Shown: piece by piece, positions 8,493 through 17,524 of the stretch
Layout of the letters: each line of letters begins with the position of its first letter
Position numbering within the stretch: position 1 is the first letter of the stretch
DNA from: Sphingobacteriales bacterium
GTDB lineage: Bacteria > Bacteroidota > Bacteroidia > Chitinophagales > CAIOSU01
Reading direction: 5' to 3'
Length of the DNA: 64,000 bases
Assembly (NCBI GenBank): GCA_027483645.1
Contig: JAIXUD010000011.1
Coordinates: forward strand, 114,585-178,584
The notes under the pieces: generated by a model
Databases searched by the model: none
Seen by the model: only the letters and a program-made list of their open reading frames with translations
Told to the model about the DNA's origin: nothing
Position numbers and translations under genes: made by a program

Positions 8493-8584
8493 GGAGGTTT
8501 TTGTGGGAAGGGGAGTGGGGTAGGTTTGATGAAGCTTTGCGCAGTGGCTGATTACTAGCAAATGTAAAAGGGTAGTATAAATAA

Positions 8585-8606
8585 AGAGAGGACATTTGCC
8601 CTCTCT
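8585..8606 (-). terminator. Putative intrinsic terminator of the radical SAM gene
   Basis: Perfect 7-bp stem AGAGAGG / CCTCTCT with an 8-nt loop, followed on the minus strand by TTATTTATA. It lies about 60 bp past the stop of the radical SAM gene. The T-tract is interrupted, so confidence is moderate. Confidence 0.5.
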
Positions 8607-8662
8607 CCTTATTTTTTCAAAATACGACTGTTTCTAGTGTTGCAAGTTACCATTGCTGACCA

Positions 8663-10276
8663 TCAAGATACTTTGGCATACTGTTGCTGCTCTTTAAAAT
8701 CTTTAGTCATTTGTTTTGCCTGCGGCATATAGTTCTTTCTTATCTGGGTTGCTCTCGGTGTTGCAAATCCCAATTTTCTGATAAAGAATGAGTACAAATG
8801 GAACAAATTATGCTTAGCATAAGCCCAAAACTCTGGATTAAGGGTACTTAGTCCTACAAGCAAATCCACCATGAAAGCCACCATTTTGCTTAAAATAGCA
8901 GGCATCCATCTTACGTGTTTTACTTCCATTTTCACCCTTAATGCTTTTGGCACTATTGGGAAAACCTTAAACAAAAATTCATAGGCAAGGTAGGTTTTGC
9001 CCATTTCCTTGTCTTTTACGTTTTTCTCGTTCCGATAAAAAAAGAATTCTTTCCCTTCATAAATTCTATCCACCTGTTCTTCGCTTAGCTCACCGGCGGC
9101 AATAGCATTGTTCATCATTTCAGTACCGGGCAAAAAGCAGGTCCAAAAAGTTTGGATGCGCATTGGGGTTTCCTTGGCATATAGCTTTCGCGCTGTTTCT
9201 TGTGCCGAAATAGGCTCGCCAGGCAACCCAAACATATGGTCAACCTTAGGTTTAAGGCCCGCATCGTTCATGGCTTTCAATGCCTTTTCAATATGCACGC
9301 CACTTTCGTATCTTTTTAGTGTGCCTCGCTTATGGTCATCATCCATACTCTGCACGCCCATTTGCACAAAACTACCCCCTGCGTCGGCCATCCACTGCGC
9401 TACCTCGTCATCCATATATTTAGGGTGCGTAAGGCATTGAAATGGAACCCCTATTTCGTTTTTGTACCGAATTAAAAACTCTTTAAGCCAAGGCTTATTC
9501 ACGGTAAATACATCATCTTGAAAATTTACCATTTTGATGTTGTACCGCTGCTTGGCCTCAATCAATTCGTCCATCATGTGTTCAACGCTTCGCTGGCGCA
9601 CATATTTTCCCTTGTCTTTTTTACTATCGGGCAGTTCGGCGAAAAAGTTGTTGAAACAGAAAGTACAACGATAAGGGCAGCCACGAGATGCCATGGTTAG
9701 CCATAAATCGTTTACCCTTATGTGTTCTTCCCACAAAACCTTATCGAAAGCGGGTAAAGAATCCAGATCTTGGATAAACCCAGCTTGTTCACCGCGAACA
9801 ATACGGCCATCTTTAGCCTTAAAACGAGTATTTACTATCGGCTCTTCTGTATACCCGCTCTCTATGCGCCTTACAATTTGTGGGAAACAGACTTCACCCT
9901 CACCCACTACTACATAATCCACCTCAGGTTTTGCCAATACACGCTCGGGCACTGCAGATACATGAACTCCGCCCCAAACCGTTTTAATATTTGGGAAAAT
10001 AATTTTTGCTTCGCGGGCAATACCCAGCATCCATTGGTAGGTTGAGGTAAGTGGCGTGAAGGCAAGTATATCGGGCTGTTGTTTGCGGATAGCCTTTATT
10101 ACCTCCTCCCTATCGTCAAATATTTTGCCCAGCCATTCAATTTCCAAGTTAAACCGATCGTTAAAGAGTGCTGCACTAAAAGCCAAACCGACCTCGTGCC
10201 CTTCTCTTTTCAAAATGGCCGACAACAAGCTTATGGCTAATTGCTCAGTTCCTATGGCGACGAACGTAATTTTCAT
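8663..10276 (-). CDS. B12-binding-domain radical SAM protein
   Basis: 537 aa from the ATG at 10276, which follows AAGAGGAA, an SD-like run; the upstream ATGs are less likely. An N-terminal cobalamin-binding-type domain (residues 1-160: FVAIGTEQLAISLLSAILKREGHEV, later EVDYVVVGEGE) is followed by the radical SAM domain with CPYRCTFC (CxxxCxxC) for the 4Fe-4S cluster. The C-terminal 120 residues are helical. The family includes BchE-like cyclases, methyltransferases and HpnJ-like enzymes; the reaction here is unknown. The canonical DxHxxG cobalamin motif is not evident, so B12 use is uncertain. It is divergent from the nitrilase gene at 10641. Confidence 0.85.
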   Translation of the reverse strand: MKITFVAIGTEQLAISLLSAILKREGHEVGLAFSAALFNDRFNLEIEWLGKIFDDREEVIKAIRKQQPDILAFTPLTSTYQWMLGIAREAKIIFPNIKTVWGGVHVSAVPERVLAKPEVDYVVVGEGEVCFPQIVRRIESGYTEEPIVNTRFKAKDGRIVRGEQAGFIQDLDSLPAFDKVLWEEHIRVNDLWLTMASRGCPYRCTFCFNNFFAELPDSKKDKGKYVRQRSVEHMMDELIEAKQRYNIKMVNFQDDVFTVNKPWLKEFLIRYKNEIGVPFQCLTHPKYMDDEVAQWMADAGGSFVQMGVQSMDDDHKRGTLKRYESGVHIEKALKAMNDAGLKPKVDHMFGLPGEPISAQETARKLYAKETPMRIQTFWTCFLPGTEMMNNAIAAGELSEEQVDRIYEGKEFFFYRNEKNVKDKEMGKTYLAYEFLFKVFPIVPKALRVKMEVKHVRWMPAILSKMVAFMVDLLVGLSTLNPEFWAYAKHNLFHLYSFFIRKLGFATPRATQIRKNYMPQAKQMTKDFKEQQQYAKVS

Positions 10277-10640
10277 TTCCTCTTTTTTGTAATTTTCCTT
10301 TTTTAAAATAATCATATCATTCTTGGCTAAACATACGAAAAACAAATAGTTAACGCAAGATTTCTTATGTTAATGTTTCGAAAGGCGGATAGCTATAAAT
10401 GTGTAAAGCACAGGTTTATGTGAATGGAACTTTCATATTGTTTGGCTTTGGTAAATTAATAGAATGAGGCAATACTAATAACAACCCAAATTTCGTGGCG
10501 GCTTTTATGCTGTTTTTCTATTACAAACATATGGCAAGAGGGCCTTGTAAGAGCATGATATGTAATGGGTTTGAGCGCCTGGCTTTTTTATTTTTCAACC
10601 AATAAATTAAGTATTTTTAAGCCGCACATATACGGCACAT
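10277..10640. other. Divergent AT-rich intergenic region
   Basis: 364 bp between the radical SAM gene (minus) and the nitrilase gene (plus). It is visibly more AT-rich than the genes and must hold both promoters, but neither strand gives an exact TAnnTTTG box. TATTTTTA about 25 bp upstream of 10641 is the nearest approach. No ORF, RNA or repeat is recognisable. Confidence 0.5.
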
Positions 10641-11480
10641 ATGAAGGTCAAAATAGGCTTAGGGCAATTGTTGGTTGAAGGCGGCGAACCATGGCGCAAT
10701 ATTGAGCGCGCACAAAAGCTGATAGCCAAAGCTGCGAAAGAAGGTTGCGACATTATTTTGCTGCCGGAAACCATTGATTTTGCTTGGACACACCCCAGTG
10801 CCCACACCGAAAGTGAGCCCATCCCCGGCCCGTTTAGCAACGTGTTTGTTGAGGAGGCCAAAAAGCACAATATCTACATCTGCGTAGGGCTTACAGAGAA
10901 AGTAGGCGAGGTGAATTATAATACTGCCCTGTTGATTGACAACCAAGGCAACATCATTGGCAAGCACCATAAAATCAACCTTTTGGTGGTGGAGCATCCA
11001 TTTTACCAAATCGGTCAAACGCTTAATGTGATTGATACGCCGTTTGGCAAAATCGGCCTCAACGTTTGCGCCGATAACTATGACGACTCGCTGCACATTG
11101 GCCACACGTTGGCCCGCATGGGTGCCCAGTTTATATTGTCGCCTAGCTCATGGACGGTGGACTACCACATAACCGAGGAAGACGACCCATACCGAGATAA
11201 GTGGGAGAAGCCATTCAGCATCCTAGCGCGACTGTACGATATAGTGGTGGTGAGCACTACCAGCGTGGGCTATATAGTGGGCGGCCCTTATGAAGGTAAG
11301 AAGATGGTGGGCTGTAGCTTGGTAGTAGGCAAAGAAGGCGTGCTGAGCAAAGGGCAGTTTAATGAATTTGCCGGGGAATTGCGTACTATTGAGTTTGAAG
11401 TGCCCGAACGCAAGGAGAAGGGCACCCAAATAGGAGAAATGCTGAAAAACAAAGGCTACCACTTTGACGAACTCATATAA
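10641..11480 (+). CDS. Nitrilase-superfamily carbon-nitrogen hydrolase
   Basis: 279 aa, one CN-hydrolase domain. The catalytic triad is visible: Glu43 in ILLPET, Lys111 in GKHHKINLL, Cys143 in GLNVCADNYDDS. The family hydrolyses amides, nitriles or N-carbamoyl groups by a thioester mechanism. The gene overlaps the next one (PP-loop amidotransferase) by 17 bases and is followed by a carbamoyltransferase, so it probably acts in the same pathway. A glutaminase role, like the nitrilase domain of glutamine-dependent NAD synthetase, is possible but is inference; hydrolysis of an N-carbamoyl or amide intermediate is the alternative. Confidence 0.88.
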   Translation: MKVKIGLGQLLVEGGEPWRNIERAQKLIAKAAKEGCDIILLPETIDFAWTHPSAHTESEPIPGPFSNVFVEEAKKHNIYICVGLTEKVGEVNYNTALLIDNQGNIIGKHHKINLLVVEHPFYQIGQTLNVIDTPFGKIGLNVCADNYDDSLHIGHTLARMGAQFILSPSSWTVDYHITEEDDPYRDKWEKPFSILARLYDIVVVSTTSVGYIVGGPYEGKKMVGCSLVVGKEGVLSKGQFNEFAGELRTIEFEVPERKEKGTQIGEMLKNKGYHFDELI

Positions 11481-12684
11481 AATAGGCCAAAAGGGCGTGG
11501 TGGTAAACGGCAAGCTACATGCCGACCTTACCTACCAAGTGTGCAGCCGCTGCGTGCAGGATAGTACCGTGCCGGGCATCAGCTTTGACCATAAAGGCGA
11601 GTGCAACTTCTGCCACCTGTGGGACAAGCTAGATGGCATGTTCCCGAACGGGGAGAAAGGCAAAGCCATACTGAATGACATATTTGCCAAGGTAAAAAAG
11701 GCCGGAAAGGGCAAGAAGTTTGATTGCGTAGTGGGTATCAGTGGTGGACGAGACAGTACCTACCTGCTTTGGAAAGTAGTAAAGGAATGGGGCCTGCGCC
11801 CGATTGCCGTGCACTTTAATGACGGGTTCGACAACCCAGTGGCTGGCGAGAATATGATAAACGCTTGCAACATACTGGGCGTGGAGCTGCGCACCATTAC
11901 TAGCGACTGGCGCGAGGGCAAACAACTGAAAATTGACTTTCTACAAGCATCTTGCCCCGATTTGAATTTGGGTACGGATATCGGCATTGCCTCGTCGCTC
12001 TTCGGTGTGGCGGCGAAGGAGGATGTGAAGTATATCTTGATAGGGCAATCGTTTAGGACTGAAGGGGTGAAACCGCTATCATGGGCGTACTTTGATGGCG
12101 ACTACCTGCGCTCGGTGCACAAAATGTACAGCGACCTACCGTTACGCCCTTGGACACCCAACGACCCAGGCTTTAATATGGGCGTGCGTGAGATGTTCTA
12201 TTACACCATTCAACGCGGCATCCGCACGTTCACGCCGATGTACTATAGCGATTACCACCGCCCGACCGCCGAGAAAATCATTACCGAGAACCTAGAGTGG
12301 GTATATCCCGGTGCGCATTACTTTGATGATCTTTACCATGCGCTCATTAAGTACGTGCACAGGGTGAAGTTCAACATCGATATGAACATGAACAGCGACT
12401 CGGCATTGGTGCGCTCCGGGCAGATGAAACGCGAGGATGCGCTGGGACGTGCCCACGGCATCTATGGCATCGAAGACCCAAAAGTGATTCAACTATGCAT
12501 TAAGCGCCTTGGCATTACACAGGAGCAGTTTGATGGCTACTTGGCCCAGCCTGCTGTCGACTTCCACGACTTACCTACCAGCTACCCATTGATAAAACTT
12601 GCCCGCCCCGCGGTCTGGGTCATGGCGCAAATGAACCTGTTGCCACGGGTAACCTACCTTAAATACTATAAACACGGCCGCTAA
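11464..12684 (+). CDS. PP-loop N-acetyl-sugar amidotransferase-like protein
   Basis: 406 aa. ATP-pyrophosphatase fold with the PP-loop SGGRDS at residues 93-98, preceded by two CxxC pairs (CSRC 27-30, CNFC 47-50) that may bind a metal. This layout is that of the WbpG/PseA-type amidotransferases, which amidinate an acetamido group on a nucleotide sugar using ATP and ammonia. The proposed start is a TTG at 11464; a GTG at 11497 is an alternative. No glycosyltransferase or HisH/HisF-like ammonia donor is near, so the substrate and ammonia source are open. Its stop shares one base with the carbamoyltransferase ATG. Confidence 0.85.
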   Translation: MTNSYKIGQKGVVVNGKLHADLTYQVCSRCVQDSTVPGISFDHKGECNFCHLWDKLDGMFPNGEKGKAILNDIFAKVKKAGKGKKFDCVVGISGGRDSTYLLWKVVKEWGLRPIAVHFNDGFDNPVAGENMINACNILGVELRTITSDWREGKQLKIDFLQASCPDLNLGTDIGIASSLFGVAAKEDVKYILIGQSFRTEGVKPLSWAYFDGDYLRSVHKMYSDLPLRPWTPNDPGFNMGVREMFYYTIQRGIRTFTPMYYSDYHRPTAEKIITENLEWVYPGAHYFDDLYHALIKYVHRVKFNIDMNMNSDSALVRSGQMKREDALGRAHGIYGIEDPKVIQLCIKRLGITQEQFDGYLAQPAVDFHDLPTSYPLIKLARPAVWVMAQMNLLPRVTYLKYYKHGR

Positions 12685-14309
12685 TGTATATACTCGGTAT
12701 AAACGGTGGCGTGCGCATGGGGTATCAAGATATCTCGGCCGTGCTAGTGAAAGACGGCGTGGTGATTGCTGCCATTGAAGAAGAGCGCCTAAACCGCATC
12801 AAAAACTCACCCAACCAACTGCCAGAACGCGCCATTGTTGAGGTATTGAGCATTGGCGAGATAACTATACAAGACATCGGCATAGTAGCCACCCACGGCA
12901 GCACTTGGGGCGACCAATACCAAGAGGTGCTCACGGGCTACTTTAAAAATACGTTTAGCTATGTGCCCCGTATAGAGCGTTATCACCACCACGATTGCCA
13001 TGCGGCCAGCGCGTTTTATCATTCGGGTTATGACGAGGCATTGGTTATCTCCATTGATGGCTCTGGTGATGGGGTTTGCACCCAAATAAGCATCGGTGAT
13101 GCCAATGGACTGAAGCTGCTGCACCGCTTTGAGCGGCCCAATAGCTTGGGGCTGTTTTATAGTTTGGTTACCCAGTTTTGCGGCTTCAAGAAAGATAGCG
13201 ACGAATACAAGCTGATGGGTCTTGCCAGCTATGGCGATGCGGATAACTACGATTTCGACTGGCTACTGAAACTGAAAGACCACGGCCAATACGAATTGGA
13301 CACCAGCTATTTAGTAGAAATTAAACCAGGTCAGCCACAACCCAGCAAGCAAGAGATGTTCTTCAACCAAAAGTTGATGGACGAGCTGGGTACCAACCGC
13401 CGCAAGGGCGAACCACTAGATGCACGGTTTAAGGATATTGCCGCCGGAGCGCAGCGCCACTTGGAGCAGGCGATTATTAATGTGGTGAAGCATTATATTG
13501 CTGAAACGGGCATCCATAAAGTGTGCCTAGCGGGTGGCGTGGCGCTCAATTGCGTGGCCAACCAAAAGCTGATGGACCTGCCAGAAGTAACTGCCATCTT
13601 TGTACAACCCGCCAGCAGCGATGCGGGCATATCGCTTGGTGCCGCATGGCTGGCTTCGGCAGAAGCGGGGCAAAAACCCGTGGCTACCGACAATGTTTAT
13701 TGGGGCCGCGAATACAGCAACCACCGCATTGCCGAGATACTGGACCAGTTGCAGATAAACTATATACGAGTGGACAATCCTGCCTTATCCGCCGCCCAAT
13801 TTATACACCAAGGCAAAGTGGTGGGCTGGTTTCAAGGTAGAGATGAATTTGGCCCGCGAGCACTGGGTTGCCGCAGCATCCTTGCCAACCCCACCGACCC
13901 CGATATGCAAGAGCTGGTGAACCTCAAAATCAAGTTCCGGGAGTCGTTTAGGCCCTTCTGCCCCTCGGTGTTGGAAGAGGACGCACACCTCTACTTCGAG
14001 GGCGACCAAGAAGTGGCCCCCTGCATGACCATCACCTACAACGTGAAGCCACCGGCGCAAACCCAATTACCAGCCATCACCCACATCGACAACACCGCCC
14101 GCATACAAACGGTAAATCAACAGCAAAACCCACTATACTACCAACTACTCAAACACCTGAAAGACCTCAACGGCCACGGCGTGGTGCTCAACACCAGCTT
14201 CAACCGCGACAACGAGCCGATTGTGCATTCCCCAATCGATGCTGTATCGGCATTTTACGGCTGCGGTATGGATGTGCTGGTAATTGGGGATTGTGTGGTG
14301 AGGAAGTGA
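12684..14309 (+). CDS. NodU/CmcH-type O-carbamoyltransferase
   Basis: 541 aa, usual length. The N-terminal Kae1/TobZ-like ASKHA domain starts MYILGINGGVRMGYQDISA and contains the metal-binding YHHHDCHAASAFYHSG, followed by ISIDGSGDG. The C-terminal carbamoyl-phosphate-activating domain holds FGPRALGCRSILANP and KFRESFRPFCPSVL. These enzymes move the carbamoyl group from carbamoyl phosphate via carbamoyl-adenylate to a hydroxyl on a sugar, antibiotic or lipid. The acceptor is unknown. Its ATG overlaps the TAA of the amidotransferase (TAATG), so translation is coupled. Confidence 0.92.
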   Translation: MYILGINGGVRMGYQDISAVLVKDGVVIAAIEEERLNRIKNSPNQLPERAIVEVLSIGEITIQDIGIVATHGSTWGDQYQEVLTGYFKNTFSYVPRIERYHHHDCHAASAFYHSGYDEALVISIDGSGDGVCTQISIGDANGLKLLHRFERPNSLGLFYSLVTQFCGFKKDSDEYKLMGLASYGDADNYDFDWLLKLKDHGQYELDTSYLVEIKPGQPQPSKQEMFFNQKLMDELGTNRRKGEPLDARFKDIAAGAQRHLEQAIINVVKHYIAETGIHKVCLAGGVALNCVANQKLMDLPEVTAIFVQPASSDAGISLGAAWLASAEAGQKPVATDNVYWGREYSNHRIAEILDQLQINYIRVDNPALSAAQFIHQGKVVGWFQGRDEFGPRALGCRSILANPTDPDMQELVNLKIKFRESFRPFCPSVLEEDAHLYFEGDQEVAPCMTITYNVKPPAQTQLPAITHIDNTARIQTVNQQQNPLYYQLLKHLKDLNGHGVVLNTSFNRDNEPIVHSPIDAVSAFYGCGMDVLVIGDCVVRK

Positions 14310-14335
14310 AAAAATCAAGCCTTAAGACCATTGCT

Positions 14336-14773
14336 ATGCCTAAGATACTTTTGGTTTATAAGATAGATGATGAAATAGGAATTGAAAGCGTTCACGCGAA
14401 TAAAGTCGGAGAACATTATCAGATAGATAACATCCCATTTTTTGCCAATAACATCGCGTGGGGTGATATCGTAAAGGTGGCCATTGAAGGTGGCGCTCTT
14501 TACTTTGATGAACTAGTACAGGCTTCTGGTCATAGCACTATTCAAATAGTAATATTAATTGAGAATGAGCTAGAAACAGTAACCGATTGGCTTTTAGCAA
14601 AGGGTTGCTCTTGGGAAGGTAGTCATATAAAGACGCTAGTTTCCGTAGACGTCCCGCCCTCGGCAGATTATATGATGATAAAAGGGTGGCTTAATATTAA
14701 ACGTGATGAGGGAGTTTTGGATTATAAGGAAGCCTGCCTAGGTATTAAAAGTACCCATTACGATAGGCTATAA
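14336..14773 (+). CDS. DUF4265 domain-containing protein
   Basis: 145 aa from the ATG at 14336. Starts further upstream (TTG 14291, GTG 14306) would overlap or abut the carbamoyltransferase. MPKILLVYKIDDEIGIESVHANKVGEHYQIDNIPFF fits the DUF4265 N-terminus; the rest alternates strand and helix, and is compatible with the family's usual two-lobed fold. Function is unknown. It lies 26 bp after the carbamoyltransferase and may be co-transcribed, but its higher AT content suggests it could be an unrelated passenger. Confidence 0.6.
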   Translation: MPKILLVYKIDDEIGIESVHANKVGEHYQIDNIPFFANNIAWGDIVKVAIEGGALYFDELVQASGHSTIQIVILIENELETVTDWLLAKGCSWEGSHIKTLVSVDVPPSADYMMIKGWLNIKRDEGVLDYKEACLGIKSTHYDRL

Positions 14774-14792
14774 ATTAAACACCCCCCAAATC

Positions 14793-16664
14793 TCAATACT
14801 TCACCACCCGCAATACTTGCTGTTGGTTAAGGTGTTGCAATACTACCAAGTAGGTTCCTGCGGGCAGGGTAGTGGTGTTTATGGTAGCGGTGTAGGTCGC
14901 GTCTGCAAGGGTTTGTAATAGTACTTGCTCACCCAATAGATTGATTACTGTCACGGTAGTGCCCGCCAAGGGAAGATTGCTCTCCAGATGGATGCTATTG
15001 CTTATCGGGTTAGGGTATATACGCATCGCTGGTGCGGCAGGGTCTTGCCCAATGCCTGTTAGCTGGCCCACGGTGGCGGTCGCCGTCTTTTCACAAGCAT
15101 TTGCATCAGTTATGGTAAGGGTGTAGGTACCGCTTGCCAGCTGCATTACATCGGTTACGGTGGCGCCGTTGCTCCAGTTAAAGCTATACGCGCCTGTGCC
15201 GCCAGTTACTAGGGCGCTGGCGCTGCCATTGCTACCGCTTCCTATGGCATCTGTAGTGGTTATACTTATGGATATTTCAGCAGGCGAGCCTACGGTAAAG
15301 TTGCCTTCAAAGGCATTCGAGCTATCATCAGTTACGGTTACCAGGTAGCTGCCCGCCATCAATCCGCCGATGGAATCGGTTGTAGCACCACCTGCCCAAG
15401 CATAGGTGTAGGGTGCTACCCCGCCTGATACGGATAGCTTAATGGAGCCATCAGTACCGCCAGAACACTGCACATCCGTTACAGTGGCAGTTACAGTAAG
15501 CCTGCTTACAAAAACGCTATCACTTCTGCTACAGCCGTTGTCATCAGTAATGGTTACGCCCGCATAACCTTCCATCAAGCCATTGGCGGTAGTGCTAGTG
15601 TTGCCATTGCTCCATAAGTAGCTGTAAGGCGGGGTGCCGCCACTGGCTACTACCGTTGCCGTGCCATTGGTGCCCGTGGTAGGGGTGTAGCTTAGTTGTG
15701 CGGCTAGGGTGCTGCTTACGGGTATGGTTATGGTATCAATATACACTCGGTTGGCAGCATCAGTTACGGTTACCGGGTAGGCACCATTGACAAGGCCGTT
15801 GGCCGAATTGGCTGCCCCGCCCCCAGTCCACTGGTAAGTGTACGGTGGGGTACCGCCTGATACTTGCAAACTTGCCGAGCCATTGGCGGCATTGGCGCAA
15901 TCGGTGCCAGTAATGGTAGCATCAATAATCAAGTCGAACCGGGTGCCCGAGTTCCAAATTTCTTTAGTAACGGTATCTTGGATGAACACGGTCGCAAACA
16001 ATTGCGAAGCTTGCCAATCAGGATGGATGGCCACACTATAGTTTTGGTTGAGCTCTTGCCCTACCGCGGCTGGCAAAAATGCCTGGCCGGCATCGCTAGG
16101 CAACATGGTACGAAAAACATTGTAGTGGTTGGGCTCCCCATTAGGCGCATTATACTGTATCTGCTGTTCAGCAATGGCTACATACATGCGTAGGTTGGTA
16201 TTATTAAAAGCTTGAAACGTTTTAACCTTTACGTTAATATTAACCGTGTTGCCTACGATGCTTTCAGATACTTGTATGCGGATGGGGCTGGTGCTGTTCT
16301 TCAAATCATCAACCCTGCTTTGTGGAAACAAGCTAGGGCCACCGATACCCTTGATAAGGCCATTGGTATAAGTAGTGGGGGTTGAGTTGATGGCGTACAC
16401 GTTCCTCCGGGTGTTGTTGCCCACGGTGTTGTGCTGATAAAATACACAAGCCGCATAGGGTACTATGGAGTGTATGGATAGATGGTGAACCTGACCGGGA
16501 TTATTGTTGAGGGTAGTAAAAAGCTGCGGATTTTGAGCCGCACACGAAGAGCACCGCGTATTGGTAAAGTGCTCAACTGTAAGGTACCGCTTAGCCGTTT
16601 GGCCAGAAAGTAAAGTTGCCGAGAGCAAAAAAATAGCAAAGGTAAGATAGCGGAGCGGGTGCAT
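14793..16664 (-). CDS. T9SS-secreted protein, Omp28-like N-terminus with SprB repeats
   Basis: 623 aa. Signal peptide (residues 1-21, ending LLSGQ), then an Omp28/thioredoxin-like region with CSSC (residues 38-41, in NTRCSSCAAQNPQ). Four SprB-type repeats follow from about 245 to 530, each with a GG-P/A-YSY-W-pattern (for example GGTPPYTYQWTGGG) and a TVTDxNGC-like end. The C-terminal 80 residues are a T9SS type A sorting domain (MRIYPNPISNSIHLESN, ending VVKY). The protein should be exported by the SprA translocon and anchored or released; its role may be adhesion or thiol exchange. It is divergent from ruvA. Confidence 0.85.
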   Translation of the reverse strand: MHPLRYLTFAIFLLSATLLSGQTAKRYLTVEHFTNTRCSSCAAQNPQLFTTLNNNPGQVHHLSIHSIVPYAACVFYQHNTVGNNTRRNVYAINSTPTTYTNGLIKGIGGPSLFPQSRVDDLKNSTSPIRIQVSESIVGNTVNINVKVKTFQAFNNTNLRMYVAIAEQQIQYNAPNGEPNHYNVFRTMLPSDAGQAFLPAAVGQELNQNYSVAIHPDWQASQLFATVFIQDTVTKEIWNSGTRFDLIIDATITGTDCANAANGSASLQVSGGTPPYTYQWTGGGAANSANGLVNGAYPVTVTDAANRVYIDTITIPVSSTLAAQLSYTPTTGTNGTATVVASGGTPPYSYLWSNGNTSTTANGLMEGYAGVTITDDNGCSRSDSVFVSRLTVTATVTDVQCSGGTDGSIKLSVSGGVAPYTYAWAGGATTDSIGGLMAGSYLVTVTDDSSNAFEGNFTVGSPAEISISITTTDAIGSGSNGSASALVTGGTGAYSFNWSNGATVTDVMQLASGTYTLTITDANACEKTATATVGQLTGIGQDPAAPAMRIYPNPISNSIHLESNLPLAGTTVTVINLLGEQVLLQTLADATYTATINTTTLPAGTYLVVLQHLNQQQVLRVVKY

Positions 16665-16889
16665 AGGGTGGTTTTATATATCAGGCAAAAACTAGAACCA
16701 GTAATTTTTGATACTAGTTCACTAACTATAAAAACCAGTAAGTTGATGCAGAGCTAGGTCGTCCCTTTACACCCGTTAAGTTTTGGATTATCTCCATTAA
16801 GGCACGCAAACCACCCATCCTGTCTAATTTATTATCCCCTTATGCAATATTACGTGTGGAAGCACTGTTAAAAAGTGTTATCAAAATTT

Positions 16890-16897
16890 TACCTTTG
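16890..16897 (+). promoter_or_regulatory. Putative -7 box (TACCTTTG) of ruvA-sprA
   Basis: Exact TAnnTTTG match 23 bp upstream of the ruvA ATG, followed by GC-rich CGC. The sequence 17-22 bp upstream is GTGTTA/TGTTA, a weak -33 candidate. Confidence 0.6.
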
Positions 16898-16920
16898 CGC
16901 AGACTAACCCTGAATTGTAA

Positions 16921-17508
16921 ATGATTGCTTACATAAATGGTAAGCTTACTGTAAAAACACCTGTTTATATCATCGTGGAGTCCGGTGGAATTGGCTATCA
17001 GGTATTTATAAGCCTGAACACCTACAGCCAGCTACTTGATAAGGATGAAGCCTTGGTATATACCTACCTTCACATTACGGAGACCTCGCACACGTTGTAC
17101 GGGTTTGCCGATGAGTTGGAGAAGCAAGTGTTTACCCACCTTATATCGGTTTCGGGCGTGGGCCCGGCAACCGCGCGGTTGGCATTGTCGTCAATGGCGC
17201 CGGGCGAGGTACAGCGTGCCATCATACAAGGCAATGTGGTACAGTTGCAAAAAATAAAGGGCGTGGGTGCCAAGAGCGCACAGCGTATTATACTGGAACT
17301 CAAGGACAAGATGATTAAAACCGCCGACGGCCCCGAAATTATTTCGGCGACCCGAAGCAATACCAATAGAGAAGAAGCGTTATCTGCCTTGGTCGCTCTA
17401 GGTTTCCAACGCAACCAAGCAGAAAAGGCAATTGACAAGGTTTTAGCGGCAGAAGAAAAGGACGCTGCGGTAGAATTGATTATTAAACTGGCGCTAAAGG
17501 CTTTATAA
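16921..17508 (+). CDS. ruvA: Holliday junction DNA helicase subunit RuvA
   Basis: 195 aa. It binds the four-way Holliday junction and loads the RuvB motor. Visible are the N-terminal OB domain (MIAYINGKLTVKTPVYIIVESGGIGYQV) and the tandem helix-hairpin-helix motifs (SVSGVGPATARLAL and KIKGVGAKSAQRIILELKDK). Domain III follows after a linker (EEALSALVALGFQRNQAEKAI), which contacts RuvB. sprA starts 16 bp downstream on the same strand, an arrangement known in other Bacteroidota. Confidence 0.96.
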   Translation: MIAYINGKLTVKTPVYIIVESGGIGYQVFISLNTYSQLLDKDEALVYTYLHITETSHTLYGFADELEKQVFTHLISVSGVGPATARLALSSMAPGEVQRAIIQGNVVQLQKIKGVGAKSAQRIILELKDKMIKTADGPEIISATRSNTNREEALSALVALGFQRNQAEKAIDKVLAAEEKDAAVELIIKLALKAL

Positions 17509-17524
17509 GAGACCCCGAGGATAA

